Under the pieces are notes generated by a model. That model searched no databases. It was not told the DNA's origin and was given only the letters and a program-made list of their open reading frames with translations. A stretch of 64,000 bases of DNA from Deinococcus sp. QL22 (lineage in GTDB: Bacteria; Deinococcota; Deinococci; Deinococcales; Deinococcaceae), in assembly GCF_023370075.1 (NCBI RefSeq), contig NZ_CP097149.1, positions 1,636,501 to 1,700,500 of the forward strand, written 5' to 3'. This document shows, piece after piece, positions 16,607 to 24,357 of this stretch. A program made the translations under genes and the position numbers. Each line of letters begins with the position of its first letter. The stretch's first letter is position 1.

Positions 16607-16903
16607 TTAGCTGTGCGGAGGAGCTGGACGGGAGGCTTCGGCTTCCTGCTGAATGGCTTGCAGTTCAGAGAGTACGGTGCTTTTCAAGGCGGTCTCCAAC
16701 AGAGAAACCATGCGTTGAAAGACCCTGACCTCGGGAAGAGGACTTCGGGTCAGGGCTTGTTGAGCGTGCAAGATCGCCACCAGGGTGACTTGCCGTTGTT
16801 CTTCTAATGGGGACAACTCGGAGTCCGTCTGTCGAGGAGTCACGTCCTGTAGCGTAAGAGAACGTTCGCAAAAATCGCACAAACGATGCTCCCCAACGAT
16901 CAA
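16607..16903 (-). CDS. Hypothetical helical protein with N-terminal Cys pair, 98 aa
   Basis: ATG 16903 gives MIVGEHRLCDFCERSLTLQD, with a CxxC. A long helical region follows (EEQRQVTLVAILHAQQALTR; FQRMVSLLETALKSTVLSEL), ending EAEASRPAPPHS. A decayed second copy of its C-terminal half lies immediately upstream on the same strand (about 16960-17122), showing a tandem duplication. Function is unknown; the CxxC might bind metal. Confidence 0.45.
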   Translation of the reverse strand: MIVGEHRLCDFCERSLTLQDVTPRQTDSELSPLEEQRQVTLVAILHAQQALTRSPLPEVRVFQRMVSLLETALKSTVLSELQAIQQEAEASRPAPPHS

Positions 16904-16959
16904 GACTGGCGTCTCTGAAGAGTCTCCTCCGTCGAAAGGCCCCCGCTCCAGCTTCGGCT

Positions 16960-17122
16960 GTGGGGACGGCCGGACGAGAGGCTTCAGCTTCCCGCTGCCT
17001 CGCTTGCAGTTCAGAGAGCGAGGTACTCTTTAGAGTCACCCCAGAAGGTGCACCATGCTTTTGAAGACCTCGCCCTCAAGAGGATGACCTCAGGCCATAA
17101 CCTGTTGAGTATGCAAGAGAGC
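16960..17122 (-). pseudogene. Degenerate tandem copy of the preceding protein's C-terminus
   Basis: On the minus strand VMALLHTQQVMA-stop, then GHPLEGEVFKSMVHLLG, then (other frame) LKSTSLSELQARQREAEASR correspond in order to VAILHAQQALTR, LPEVRVFQRMVSLLE and LKSTVLSELQAIQQEAEASR of the gene at 16607-16903. Stops and frameshifts show that it is non-functional. Confidence 0.55.
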
Positions 17123-17124
17123 CA

Positions 17125-17364
17125 TCACGCCCAGAAGTGCCGGGGTTGCCGAGCCGCTCGGGTCAGATAGTGAGCGGTGCAGTACACCTGACGAAGCTGG
17201 TGGGCGCACTGGGCCGAACTCGGGTACCGCGTTTTGAGCCAGCAGGCGAGGTCTGTCTCATAGGGAGAGGCCGCCAGCAAGGCCAAGACTTCAGCAACTT
17301 GTCGTCGGGTTCTGTGTTGCTGGAGAGGAGTGGGTGTCGCGAAGGCAGTCGGTGGAGGGAGCAC
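17125..17364 (-). CDS. Possible hypothetical protein, 79 aa
   Basis: The frame encodes a helical sequence (TRRQVAEVLALLAASPYETD, then LRQVYCTAHYLTRAARQPRH). It lies immediately upstream of the degenerate copy on the same strand and may be the N-terminal half of that former gene or an independent gene. The 253 bp on its 5' side (17365-17617) contain one GCCCCAGCCTCGGCTGG-type hairpin and nothing else recognisable. Confidence 0.35.
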   Translation of the reverse strand: MLPPPTAFATPTPLQQHRTRRQVAEVLALLAASPYETDLACWLKTRYPSSAQCAHQLRQVYCTAHYLTRAARQPRHFWA

Positions 17365-17617
17365 ACCCTTCAGGGTAAGGAGAACGTTTGTAGAGAAAAT
17401 AGTCCCAGCGTAAAGGTTGGGTTAAGAGTTGGTGCCCTTCACCGGACTGGACTGATCCGACATTGCTCCCGCCCCAGCCTCGGCTGGAAGGCGGGGCCTC
17501 TGATCACCTCTCTTCTCTTCATGAGGTTCTAGGAGTCGAGTCAGCTTCCCTCTCTACCCTGAGAAGCATGAGCTGCCTCACTTCCTCGCCTCACTGGGGC
17601 CTGCCTGTAGGTGCACG

Positions 17618-17845
17618 ATGAAAACGGGAGAATGGGCAGCGTGGGTGAACCATCTGCCAGCAGAGCCGAGCGAACTCCAACAGCTCATGGCCCAACTGCA
17701 GCGCCAAGTGGAGCAAGCAGAAGACCGTTTGGCCAACGTCTTGATCATGGGGGGCAACAGTCAAGCCCACCGGTACACCCTGATTGAGATTGCGGAGCTC
17801 AACAGCAAACTCCTTTGGCTTCAGCGTCAGGTGGCTCATGCTTGA
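17618..17845 (+). CDS. Small helical protein, copy 2, 75 aa
   Basis: ATG 17618 starts MKTGEWAAWVNHLPAEPSEL. It is homologous along its length to the protein at 8386-8610, with the same EWxAWxxxLP start, a central amphipathic helix and the ELNSKLLWLQRQV end. The pair shows that the island carries two diverged copies of the same gene set. Function is unknown; the pattern suggests a two-helix coiled coil. Confidence 0.6.
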   Translation: MKTGEWAAWVNHLPAEPSELQQLMAQLQRQVEQAEDRLANVLIMGGNSQAHRYTLIEIAELNSKLLWLQRQVAHA

Positions 17846-17922
17846 ATGCTGCGCTGCTCTCAACCAGTGGAGAGGCAGGCCGAGTCAGGACGAGCAGCGG
17901 ACCGAGCGTTGAGTGGGGCTCA

Positions 17923-18033
17923 ATGCACCCGCGTGATCTCACCTCTGTCGAACTCCCTGACCTGCTGGACGCGCCTTACCGCCAAGACAGAGGGTTGACG
18001 CATGACGTGGTGTTGCGCGAGGCCAACGCATGA
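17923..18033 (+). pseudogene. Truncated second copy of the MHPRDL-type acidic protein
   Basis: ATG 17923 gives MHPRDLTSVELPDLLDAPYR QDRGLTH, matching the first 27 residues of the 85-aa protein at 5389-5646. It then diverges and stops after 36 residues, so the acidic C-terminal half is missing. The stop overlaps another possible ATG (18030) whose short frame runs into the IS3 element. Confidence 0.65.
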
Positions 18034-18134
18034 CCACGACCCTCGGCGATACGCTGACTGACGCTTACGGCCTCCCTTCTCAGACCTTGCTGCTGGAGTG
18101 AACCCAAAGTACCGGGCCAGCAGGCAAGTCACTT

Positions 18135-18980
18135 CTAGGCGCAATGATAGTGGGTGGCGAACTCGGCTGGTGGGACATACCCCAAACTGGAATGCAGACG
18201 TTCTTGGTTGTACAGCTGACCGATGAAGTGGTTGATGTGGCGCTGTGCGTCGTCGAAGTCGAGATAGTCCTGGAGATCAACTTCTTCTGTTTTCAGGGTT
18301 TTGTAAAAACTTTCCATGCGGGCGTTGTCGTAGGGGTTGCCCTTCCTGGACATGCTGGGAATCAACCCGGCCTCCCGAAGCCGATCCACGTAGACGCGAC
18401 TTGCGTATTGAGACCCCTGGTCAGAATGGTGGAGGAGACCTGGAGCTGGGCAACGCGCCCCAAGCGCGTTGTTGAGTGCCTTCACGGCCAGCGCCGCGTC
18501 AATGCACCTGGACATGGCCCAGCCCACGATTTCTCGGGTGAAGCTGTCGAGGACGCAGGCGAGGTACACAAAGCCATGCTTGACCCGAACGTAGGTGAGA
18601 TCGACTTGCCAGACCTGGTTGGGTTGCTTAGGGACCACGGTTGGCAACAGATTTTCAAAACGACGTTCGCTGTGCGTCGAGTCCGTGGTGGCCTGAAACC
18701 GCCGTTTGGGACGGCATAACAACCCTCCTGCTCGCATCACGCGTAAGACGCGTTTGTGATTGGTCGGGCGTCCCCGGCGGGCCAGTTCATGGGTGACACG
18801 ACGGTACCCGTACCCGCTCCACTTCAACACCACCGCCTCAATCTCTTTGGCCAGCCCAAGATCCGGGTCTATCGGTGTCCGAGTCTGCTGACCCAGATAC
18901 CACGACCGACTGACCGCGTGCAGCTCACACAAGCGACGTACCGACACCCTGGGATGCGCGACTCGCGCATCCGCAATCAT
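18135..18980 (-). CDS. IS3-family transposase OrfB, 281 aa
   Basis: This is a full-length DDE integrase-type transposase. The HTH_21 region is SVRRLCELHAVSRSWYLGQQ. The catalytic residues are in WQVDLTYVRV, LHHSDQGSQY and NARMESFYKTLKTEE, and the C-terminus carries the usual YNQERLHSSLGYVPPAEF. It overlaps the end of OrfA by 4 bp (ATGA), so OrfB can be made by reinitiation or as a fusion. No lesion is seen. Confidence 0.92.
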   Translation of the reverse strand: MIADARVAHPRVSVRRLCELHAVSRSWYLGQQTRTPIDPDLGLAKEIEAVVLKWSGYGYRRVTHELARRGRPTNHKRVLRVMRAGGLLCRPKRRFQATTDSTHSERRFENLLPTVVPKQPNQVWQVDLTYVRVKHGFVYLACVLDSFTREIVGWAMSRCIDAALAVKALNNALGARCPAPGLLHHSDQGSQYASRVYVDRLREAGLIPSMSRKGNPYDNARMESFYKTLKTEEVDLQDYLDFDDAQRHINHFIGQLYNQERLHSSLGYVPPAEFATHYHCA

Positions 18981-19276
18981 TTGGTGCCGTGTTTCGAGCG
19001 GTACGTCGCCAACGATTTTTTCAGAATCGTGTTCTCCAGAGCGAGCTGACCACAGTACCGTTCCAGCTCGGCAATCCGGAGTTCGTCGCTGCGATCCGTC
19101 GTGGCACCATCGGTAAACGCGGCTTCCCCACGTGCCTCAACCTCTTTGCGCCACCGATGAATCAAGCTCGGAGCCAGTGAATGAAGGCGACTGAGATGGG
19201 CCGTGGTGTGCTGCCCGCTGTTGATCTGGCTGACAACCTCAAGTTTGAAGTCGCGGCTGTGATTTCGTCCTGGCAT
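18977..19276 (-). CDS. IS3-family transposase OrfA, 99 aa
   Basis: The start MPGRNHSRDFKLEVVSQINS at 19276 was chosen because GGAGAT precedes it at the right distance; an upstream ATG (19297) lacks such a site. The protein has the HTH (TTAHLSRLHSLAPSLIHRWR) and the terminal leucine-zipper helix (IAELERYCGQLALENTILKK) that mediates OrfA-OrfB assembly. Confidence 0.9.
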   Translation of the reverse strand: MPGRNHSRDFKLEVVSQINSGQHTTAHLSRLHSLAPSLIHRWRKEVEARGEAAFTDGATTDRSDELRIAELERYCGQLALENTILKKSLATYRSKHGTK

Positions 19277-19359
19277 CTGATCTCCTTCGCGATGCAATCA
19301 GCGTATCCGCTGAATGGGGCAAAGTGTTTTGGCCTGTGGTCCTGTCAGATGGGGTCAGT

Positions 19360-19504
19360 CCACTGCAGATGGCAGCCTATAGCGTGTCCAGTGAGCATGC
19401 CGCGCTTCTCCGCTCCGTGCCTGAATACACCTTTCAAGCGGCGACAATTTTGACAGAGAATGATGGGCGACTTCTCCAAGACATCAGCGAAGGGATGACC
19501 ACGC
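19360..19504 (+). pseudogene. Gene fragment trapped between two IS3 copies
   Basis: One frame reads PLQMAAYSVSSEHAALLRSV, then PEYTFQAATILTENDGRLLQ, which looks like genuine protein sequence. It has no start of its own and runs into the next IS. It may be the continuation of a short frame starting at 18030 (MTTTLGDTLTDAYGLPSQTL) on the other side of IS3 no. 2, although the frames do not match exactly, so a further indel would be needed. Confidence 0.35.
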
Positions 19505-19527
19505 TGGGTAGTGCTCCAAGAACTTCT

Positions 19528-20379
19528 TCAAGCGGCGTTACGAGTGTTCGCCGATGAGGTGAGTGTAGACCAAGGCGTGGCGTAGCCCAGCGCCGAGTGA
19601 CGGCGCTGGTGGTTGTACCAGTGATGAACGTCGGGCATGGCCGCGCGAACCTCGGCCATCGTCTGCCAGTCGTGACGGAAAGCAAATTGATATTTATAGG
19701 TTCTGTTGAGTCGTTCTAGGATTCCAGTGCCGCCGGGTTGGGAGACTTTTGAGCGCACCCAGCGGCCGTACTTCAAGCAGCCCTGTTGGAAGACCTCACG
19801 GGTGAAGTCGCTGCCACCGTCGCTTTGCACGAGGATGGTGTCCGGGTGGCCCTCGGCCCGCAGGACGGCAACGGCTTCGTCAAGCGTGAGCTTGGCGAGG
19901 TGCATCGACAGGCTCCGCACGACACGGCTGGCCAAGACCACCCGTGAAAGGACGTCCAGCACGAAGTAGATCCAGCAGACACCATCCGGGAGCGAGAGGC
20001 GTGTGGCGTCGATCTGCACCCGGCGGCCTTCGGGCCAATCCTGAGGACTGGACACTTTAGGGGAAGGGTTTCTTGTTTTCCGAGGTTGTGGGGGATTCAA
20101 CTGCAGCGCACCGAGCGCCACTCGAATCTGGTGTAAGCCAATGGCTTCGCCTTGAGCCTTGAATTCCTGATAGAGCAAGCGGTAGCCAGAGGTGGGGTGC
20201 AACAACGCGGTCTGGCGCACCTGTGCGTACAGTTCATCCCGATGCTGCTGGCGCGCACAGCGCACCGGCGCGCTGTGCTCATGGTCGCGCAGTCGCCAAT
20301 ACGGGATTTCAGCGTAGTGGGCGAAGCGCCGCAAGCTGAGCTGGGGATGGCTCTGCCGGAGGACGATCGTATCAATCAT
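19528..20379 (-). CDS. IS3-family transposase OrfB, 283 aa
   Basis: The start ATG at 20379 lies 2 bp after the OrfA stop; the frame is open further upstream but overlaps OrfA in an unlikely Arg/Ser-rich reading. The catalytic core is visible: VQIDATRLSL, LVQSDGGSDF and GILERLNRTYKY, with the C-terminal WYNHQRRHSALGYATP. It differs clearly from the other two IS3 copies, so three separate IS3 types are present. Confidence 0.88.
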   Translation of the reverse strand: MIDTIVLRQSHPQLSLRRFAHYAEIPYWRLRDHEHSAPVRCARQQHRDELYAQVRQTALLHPTSGYRLLYQEFKAQGEAIGLHQIRVALGALQLNPPQPRKTRNPSPKVSSPQDWPEGRRVQIDATRLSLPDGVCWIYFVLDVLSRVVLASRVVRSLSMHLAKLTLDEAVAVLRAEGHPDTILVQSDGGSDFTREVFQQGCLKYGRWVRSKVSQPGGTGILERLNRTYKYQFAFRHDWQTMAEVRAAMPDVHHWYNHQRRHSALGYATPWSTLTSSANTRNAA

Positions 20380-20381
20380 CG

Positions 20382-20669
20382 TCAGAGCCGCCGCACTTTT
20401 CGCGCGATATCCAACTCCAGTTCCTTCTCCGCCACAATGCGCTTGAGTCGGTCGTTCTCCCGCTCCAACAGACTCACACCTTGATCCGGACGATCTCCGG
20501 CGAGGCGGGCACGGCCCGCCTCCAGGAACTGGGCTTTCCAACTGTGGATCAGGCTTTCATGGACATCATGCTGTCGGGCGGCTTCTGCCACGCCCAGTTC
20601 TCCGCGCAAAACGCTCAAGACCATGGCTTCTTTGACGTCGGTCGTCCAGGTTTTCCGTTGTTTCCCCAT
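20382..20669 (-). CDS. IS3-family transposase OrfA, 95 aa
   Basis: The start MGKQRKTWTTDVKEAMVLSV at 20669 has GGAG about 10 bp upstream and matches the usual OrfA N-terminus. The HTH (GVAEAARQHDVHESLIHSWK) and the terminal zipper helix (LERENDRLKRIVAEKELELD) are present. Confidence 0.85.
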   Translation of the reverse strand: MGKQRKTWTTDVKEAMVLSVLRGELGVAEAARQHDVHESLIHSWKAQFLEAGRARLAGDRPDQGVSLLERENDRLKRIVAEKELELDIARKVRRL

Positions 20670-20763
20670 GATGCTCTCCAGTGTGCTCGTCCCTCGCTTC
20701 AAGAGGGTCAGATTCTGGAAGTCATTCTTGGAGCATTACCCTGAGACGTGCAGGAGCTGCACC

Positions 20764-21117
20764 ATGACGATCACTGTCCACAACGCCCGCAAACCTATCC
20801 CCAAGGGCTGTACCCCCGTCTATGTGGGCCGCAAGACCACCTACCGTCCAGAGTTTGGCGCAGATTTCAGCATCCTCGGCAACCCCTATACGCTCCGCAA
20901 ACACGGCACGCGGGCAGAGGCCATCGCGCTGTACCGTCAGTGGCTCCCACTTCGCCTCAACGCCGACACGCCGCAAACCCGTGCCCTCGAAGCGCTTGCA
21001 AACCGCATCAGGGCAGGGGAGAGCCTGCTGCTGATTTGCTGGTGTGCGCCGCTGGCCTGCCATGCCGACGTGATCACAGAGGAACTGGAGCGGCTGACGC
21101 AGGAAACGAGCGTCTGA
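20764..21117 (+). CDS. DUF4326 domain protein, copy 2, 117 aa
   Basis: ATG 20764, preceded by CAGGAG, starts MTITVHNARKPIPKGCTPVY. It shows YVGRKT, LGNPYTL and the LLLICWCAPLACHADVI signature, and is highly similar to the protein at 5896-6252. IS3 no. 3 ends just 20 bp upstream, so its original promoter has probably been replaced or disconnected. It may now be read from the IS or from within its leader. No reaction is established for this family. Confidence 0.85.
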   Translation: MTITVHNARKPIPKGCTPVYVGRKTTYRPEFGADFSILGNPYTLRKHGTRAEAIALYRQWLPLRLNADTPQTRALEALANRIRAGESLLLICWCAPLACHADVITEELERLTQETSV

Positions 21118-21193
21118 ACGAGGCAGCGAGGATCTGAACTTCGGTTCGGGAGGCAGCCTACCCGCGGGCAGGAGCCACCTCGTAGACTGCGGT

Positions 21194-22096
21194 ATGATCC
21201 GTCCTCCCAATGATGACCTGCCGGGTGAGCTTGATCCCCGTGAAGAATGGGCCTCGTTCTCAGCAGCCCGGCGGCATGTGGGGGAGGCGGGATTCATTCA
21301 GCAAGATGTGCTGGAACACATCATTAACGCGGGCCGGGAACATCTCGTGGTGACCCAAGCGCTGCGACGGGTAGTCAACGCCACCTTGGAGCAGCTGCGG
21401 GTCACGCCTTTGGCCGAAATTGGCTCTGCGGCCGCAGTCCATGTCGCCACCTTAGAAGGCATCGTCTCTTCCGGGCGCAGCCAAATTCAGACGGCCTATG
21501 ACCTGCAGGTGATCATCCAGCACACCTTGATCCAGGTTCGGGCAACGCCTCTGGAACACGTCAGCGGCCACCTGCTGAACACCCTCAGCGAGGCGGTGCA
21601 TCAGCAGGCCAGCAATTTGGAAGACATCATCTCGGCAGCGGTGGCCCAGGCCAGCTCCTTGATCCAGATTGCCGAGCTGGAGCGGGTAAGGGCCGAAGCG
21701 GCCGAGCGCCTTCGCCAGGCACAGCATCGCCAGAGCGAACGCACCCTGGTGCATTTGGAACGGCAAGCGGCCGACACCCTCGAGCAGATCCGGCAGTTGG
21801 AACAGCAAGGCTACACCCACGCCGACCAGAGGCATCACCTAGTCAACCAGGCCGAACGAGCCCAAGCGTACCTGGCCCGGCTCGAACACGCCGAAGTTCA
21901 AGACCGGGTGGAGCTCACCCGCCTGGAAGAGCAACGGGACGCCAGCAGTGTTCAGCGGCGAATGTTGGAAACGGCGGCGGGCGAGACGCAGGAGGCCCTG
22001 CAGGCGCTCCAGTCCTCAGCAGAATCCCCTGAGCCGTCAGAGGCTGGTCGGCTGCCGTCAGCCTCTGATCAAGCGCCTTCCACTGAGGATGGATGA
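21194..22096 (+). CDS. Coiled-coil protein, 300 aa
   Basis: ATG 21194 opens a highly helical protein. Residues ~45-160 have repeating units around VTQALRRVVNATLEQLRVTP and LQVIIQHTLIQVRATPLEHV, suggesting an internal duplication. Residues ~165-275 form a long Gln/Glu/Arg-rich coiled coil (ERVRAEAAERLRQAQHRQSE; RLEEQRDASSVQRRMLETAA). The tail is Ser/Pro/Glu-rich and disordered. There is no signal peptide or membrane helix. It sits upstream of two receiver-domain genes in the same direction, but no functional link can be shown. The architecture resembles the stalks of signal transducers without any sensor. Confidence 0.65.
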   Translation: MIRPPNDDLPGELDPREEWASFSAARRHVGEAGFIQQDVLEHIINAGREHLVVTQALRRVVNATLEQLRVTPLAEIGSAAAVHVATLEGIVSSGRSQIQTAYDLQVIIQHTLIQVRATPLEHVSGHLLNTLSEAVHQQASNLEDIISAAVAQASSLIQIAELERVRAEAAERLRQAQHRQSERTLVHLERQAADTLEQIRQLEQQGYTHADQRHHLVNQAERAQAYLARLEHAEVQDRVELTRLEEQRDASSVQRRMLETAAGETQEALQALQSSAESPEPSEAGRLPSASDQAPSTEDG

Positions 22097-22454
22097 CTGA
22101 ATTAACGTCCTCTCCCACCTGTCGGGTCGATCAGCCGACAGAAAGGCGACAGACATGGAGTGGCCAGAGGATGCGGTTGAGTTGGGCCATGACGTTGGGT
22201 CAACGGGCTTGGGTGCTGGGAGAGGACGTCATCTTTACCTGCATTTGAGCGGCTGGCCGGCCAGTGACCTCAGTGGCTGAATCAGCCCGCCTGTGGTCTC
22301 TCCAGAGCGCACTGCATCGTGACTTCAATTCCACGGAGCCCCAATGGAATTGTAACGATACCCAGCTTTGTTGATGAAGCTTCAATTAATCTGTAGACAT
22401 GACCCACCACCCATTCATGCAGCCGGTGACCTCAGGTGTCCCGCGGCTTCAGCC
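22097..22454 (+). promoter_or_regulatory. Leader region before a response regulator gene
   Basis: This 358-bp interval contains a hairpin CTGTCGG / CCGACAG (22119-22141) that may terminate the upstream gene. It also holds a possible 41-codon frame (22155-22280, MEWPEDAVELGHDVGSTGLG) of doubtful reality and an AT-richer part at 22340-22400 that could hold the promoter of the next gene. Confidence 0.3.
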
Positions 22455-22895
22455 ATGACTCACGCCCGACCCCTGCGGGTGCTGTTGGTGGATGACAACC
22501 TGACAGATCGCCTGCTGGCCGAAGAAGCCTTTGGCTTGATTGATCGACCGTGTGACTTGGTCACCGCCGAGAGCGGTGAGGCAGCGCTGAAGCTGCTCAC
22601 CCACCCGGAGACCCTGTTGCCGGACGTGCTGCTGCTGGACGTCAACATGCCGGGCATGAACGGCTTTGAGCTGCTGGCCAAGCTCAAAGACACTCCACAG
22701 TTGCTGTTGATTCCTGTCGTGATGCTGACAACGTCGGCCATTCCTAAAGACGTCTCTCAAGCCTATATCCTGCATGCCAGCGCCTACATGATCAAATCTG
22801 CGTCGTTTCAGACGTCCTTGGAGCAAATCGAGAAGTTCATTGAGTTTTGGATTCAGGCCCGCGTCACGACGCGGTCCGAAATGATCACTCCCTAA
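22455..22895 (+). CDS. Single-domain response regulator, 146 aa
   Basis: ATG 22455 is supported by the paralog at 6420, which starts at the equivalent residue. The receiver fold is complete: LRVLLVDDNLTDRLLAEEAF (acidic pocket), phospho-acceptor Asp in VLLLDVNMPGMNGFELL, Thr/Ser switch in VVMLTTSAIPKD, and Lys in SAYMIKS. There is no output domain. This resembles the Rcp1-like receivers that work with phytochrome or hybrid histidine kinases, but no kinase gene is in the window. The paralog in the same island is destroyed by an IS3 element. Confidence 0.9.
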   Translation: MTHARPLRVLLVDDNLTDRLLAEEAFGLIDRPCDLVTAESGEAALKLLTHPETLLPDVLLLDVNMPGMNGFELLAKLKDTPQLLLIPVVMLTTSAIPKDVSQAYILHASAYMIKSASFQTSLEQIEKFIEFWIQARVTTRSEMITP

Positions 22896-22932
22896 AGGGC
22901 TCAAACTAAGCTTTCTGTTAAGCTCCTAAAAT

Positions 22933-23343
22933 GTGGCCGTTGACCAGTGGGGAGAGGCACGTATTCCTCTAATCCGTCAGGTCTTGATTGTCGAGGACAG
23001 CGCTGCAGACACCCTCTTACTTGAGATGGCGTTTGCAGAGCAGGCTCCGGACGTTGAAGTGCACTCGGTGATTGACGGCACCACGGCCGTGGCGCGGTGC
23101 CTGTCGAGCGACCCCCCGCAGTTGGTGGTGCTGGACATGCATTTACCGGGAGAGGCGGGCTGGGACGTCTTGGCCAGTTTGCGGCGCAACGTGGGTGCGT
23201 CTCTTCAGGTGGTGTGTTGGAGCAGTCACGCCCACCCGGACGAAGTGCAGGCCGTGCTCGATCAGGGCGCACTGGCGTACCTCGAAAAGCCGTTGGGATT
23301 GACGGGCTTTGCTGATCTGGTCGACACCATTTTAACTCTGTAA
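22933..23343 (+). CDS. Second single-domain response regulator, 136 aa
   Basis: A GTG start at 22933 gives a short extension, then VLIVEDSAADTLLLEMAFAE (acidic pocket ED), phospho-acceptor Asp in LVVLDMHLPGEAGWDVL, switch Ser in VVCWSSHAHPDE and Lys in LAYLEKPLG. All key receiver residues are present, with no output domain. It lies 37 bp after another receiver gene, so both may act in one phosphorelay. Its sequence is only distantly related to its neighbour. Confidence 0.85.
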   Translation: MAVDQWGEARIPLIRQVLIVEDSAADTLLLEMAFAEQAPDVEVHSVIDGTTAVARCLSSDPPQLVVLDMHLPGEAGWDVLASLRRNVGASLQVVCWSSHAHPDEVQAVLDQGALAYLEKPLGLTGFADLVDTILTL

Positions 23344-23395
23344 CAGAGCTGTGGCTTGCCGCAAGGTCTCAGCGCGGGCCTGTTGCTGCCAACTA

Positions 23396-23464
23396 AAACC
23401 CGCCCTGTTCAGAGCGGGGCGGTGCAGCTGATAGGGAGATCTACTCCCGCTGAAGCGTGGGCAA
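23396..23464 (+). repeat. Island dispersed repeat, copy 1
   Basis: The block CGCCCTGTTCAGAGCGGGGC followed about 25 bp later by CTCCCGCTGAAGCGTGGG recurs at 24066-24133. The first half folds into a CCGCCC / GGGCGG hairpin. It occupies most of the 299-bp gap between the response regulator and the WGxxG gene. Confidence 0.65.
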
Positions 23465-23642
23465 AGTGGTTCCCGCTAGTACACAATTTCCCGGATTGCA
23501 AGCGTAAGCGCGTTCCCGCAAGGTTTCCCACACAGTCAAAAAAGGCCGCTTTAGACATAGCGCATCAGCCCAGTGGTATTTATTGACACAGTTGTCCTGG
23601 AGCCTTCGGGCGAGCAATTCATATCCACTGGAGGTAAACCCA

Positions 23643-23878
23643 TGAAATCTGAAACGAAGACTGTTCTATTGGCGCTCTCTCTGCTGCTGGCCCCTGGCGT
23701 GGCCCAGGCTCAGGACACCACCGATACCACCAACACCACCGCGACGGCCAACCAGAACGATGACAACAACGACGGATTTGACTGGGGCTGGCTCGGTCTT
23801 CTGGGCCTGGCGGGTCTGGCGGGCTTGCGCCGTCAGCCGGAGCAGGAACGCGTCGTCACCTCCACAACCCCGCGTTAA
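23643..23878 (+). CDS. WGxxGxxG-type exported protein, 78 aa
   Basis: ATG 23643 gives a signal peptide (MKSETKTVLLALSLLLAPGV, cleavage near AQA-Q). A low-complexity Asp/Thr/Asn linker follows, then a C-terminal tripartite tail: FDWGWLGLLGLAGLAGLRRQ, with the WGxxGxxG motif, a hydrophobic helix and Arg residues. This is the layout of the WGxxGxxG-CTERM small-protein family, whose tail is thought to be a sorting signal. SD-like GGAGG precedes the ATG by 8 bp, and a terminator follows. It is probably envelope-associated; the function is unknown. Confidence 0.75.
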
Positions 23879-23896
23879 CCTTCAGCCACAAGAAGT

Positions 23897-23924
23897 CCGA
23901 CCCATTCTAGCGGTCGGGCTTTTT
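23897..23924 (+). terminator. Intrinsic terminator after the WGxxGxxG gene
   Basis: The stem CCGACC / GGTCGG with a 9-nt loop is followed by GCTTTTTCTT. It lies 19 bp after the stop codon. Confidence 0.8.
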
Positions 23925-24065
23925 CTTGGCGTTGGCGTTCTGTGCCTTGATGGCGCACGAAGCACGTGGCAAAGGAAAAAGGCGACCCGTGGGGGATCAC
24001 CTTTGGTCTCTCCAAGAGAGCGCGGTATAGAGCTCATATGTAAGGCATGCATCGGGCTTCGGCGA

Positions 24066-24133
24066 AGAAACCGCCCTGTTCAGAGCGGGGCGCGGTGGCA
24101 GTTGGCGAGACTTGCTCCTGCCGAAGCGTGGGG
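24066..24133 (+). repeat. Island dispersed repeat, copy 2
   Basis: This shares CCGCCCTGTTCAGAGCGGGG and then CTCCTGCCGAAGCGTGGG with copy 1 (23396-23464). Shorter relatives of the second block occur at 8181-8200 (CTACTCCCGCCGAAGCGTG). It is non-coding. Confidence 0.65.
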
Positions 24134-24221
24134 GACGCGTACCGCAGCTGGACGCCGTCCAGCTACCGGACAGGTGAGGTGTCGTCAGGTTCCTGTCACA
24201 GGATCAGGCGCACGCTGAGCC

Positions 24222-24299
24222 ATGCCGAAAGCAGACAAGCCTACGCCGCCTACACCACCCGTACCTCAGCCAGACAAGGGCGGAACGAGAGACGGGTGA
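24222..24299 (+). CDS. Possible proline-rich peptide gene, 25 aa
   Basis: ATG 24222 begins MPKADKPTPPTPPVPQPDKG and stops at 24297-24299, and a strong terminator follows within 20 bp. The Pro-rich composition and the terminator suggest a real small transcript, either a peptide gene or a non-coding RNA ending at the terminator. No homology is recognised. Confidence 0.3.
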   Translation: MPKADKPTPPTPPVPQPDKGGTRDG

Positions 24300-24316
24300 T
24301 TCAAAGAGAGCAAAAG

Positions 24317-24357
24317 AAGCTCTTGCCTGCGCTGGTGTGTGGGTGAGAGCTTTTTTT
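24317..24357 (+). terminator. Intrinsic terminator
   Basis: AAGCTCT at 24317-24323 pairs with AGAGCTT at 24346-24352 and is followed by a run of T. The loop is long (22 nt). It ends the small transcription unit upstream. Confidence 0.6.

Larger units (their letters stand above)
18100..19356 (-). mobile_element. IS3-family insertion sequence no. 2 (apparently intact)
   Basis: The ends GAACCCAAAGTACCGGGCCA and GACCCCATCTGACAGGACCA (reverse complement of the right end) are imperfect inverted repeats. AGT at 18097-18099 and 19357-19359 is a 3-bp target duplication, the usual IS3 size. Both ORFs are open, making this the copy most likely to be mobile. Confidence 0.85.
19505..20743 (-). mobile_element. 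IS3-family insertion sequence no. 3
   Basis: The ends TGGGTAGTGCTCCAAGAACT and AGGGTAATGCTCCAAGAATG (reverse complement of the right end) are inverted repeats with few mismatches. The exact boundary is uncertain by one or two bases, and no target duplication could be recognised. It carries intact-looking orfA and orfB. Confidence 0.8.
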
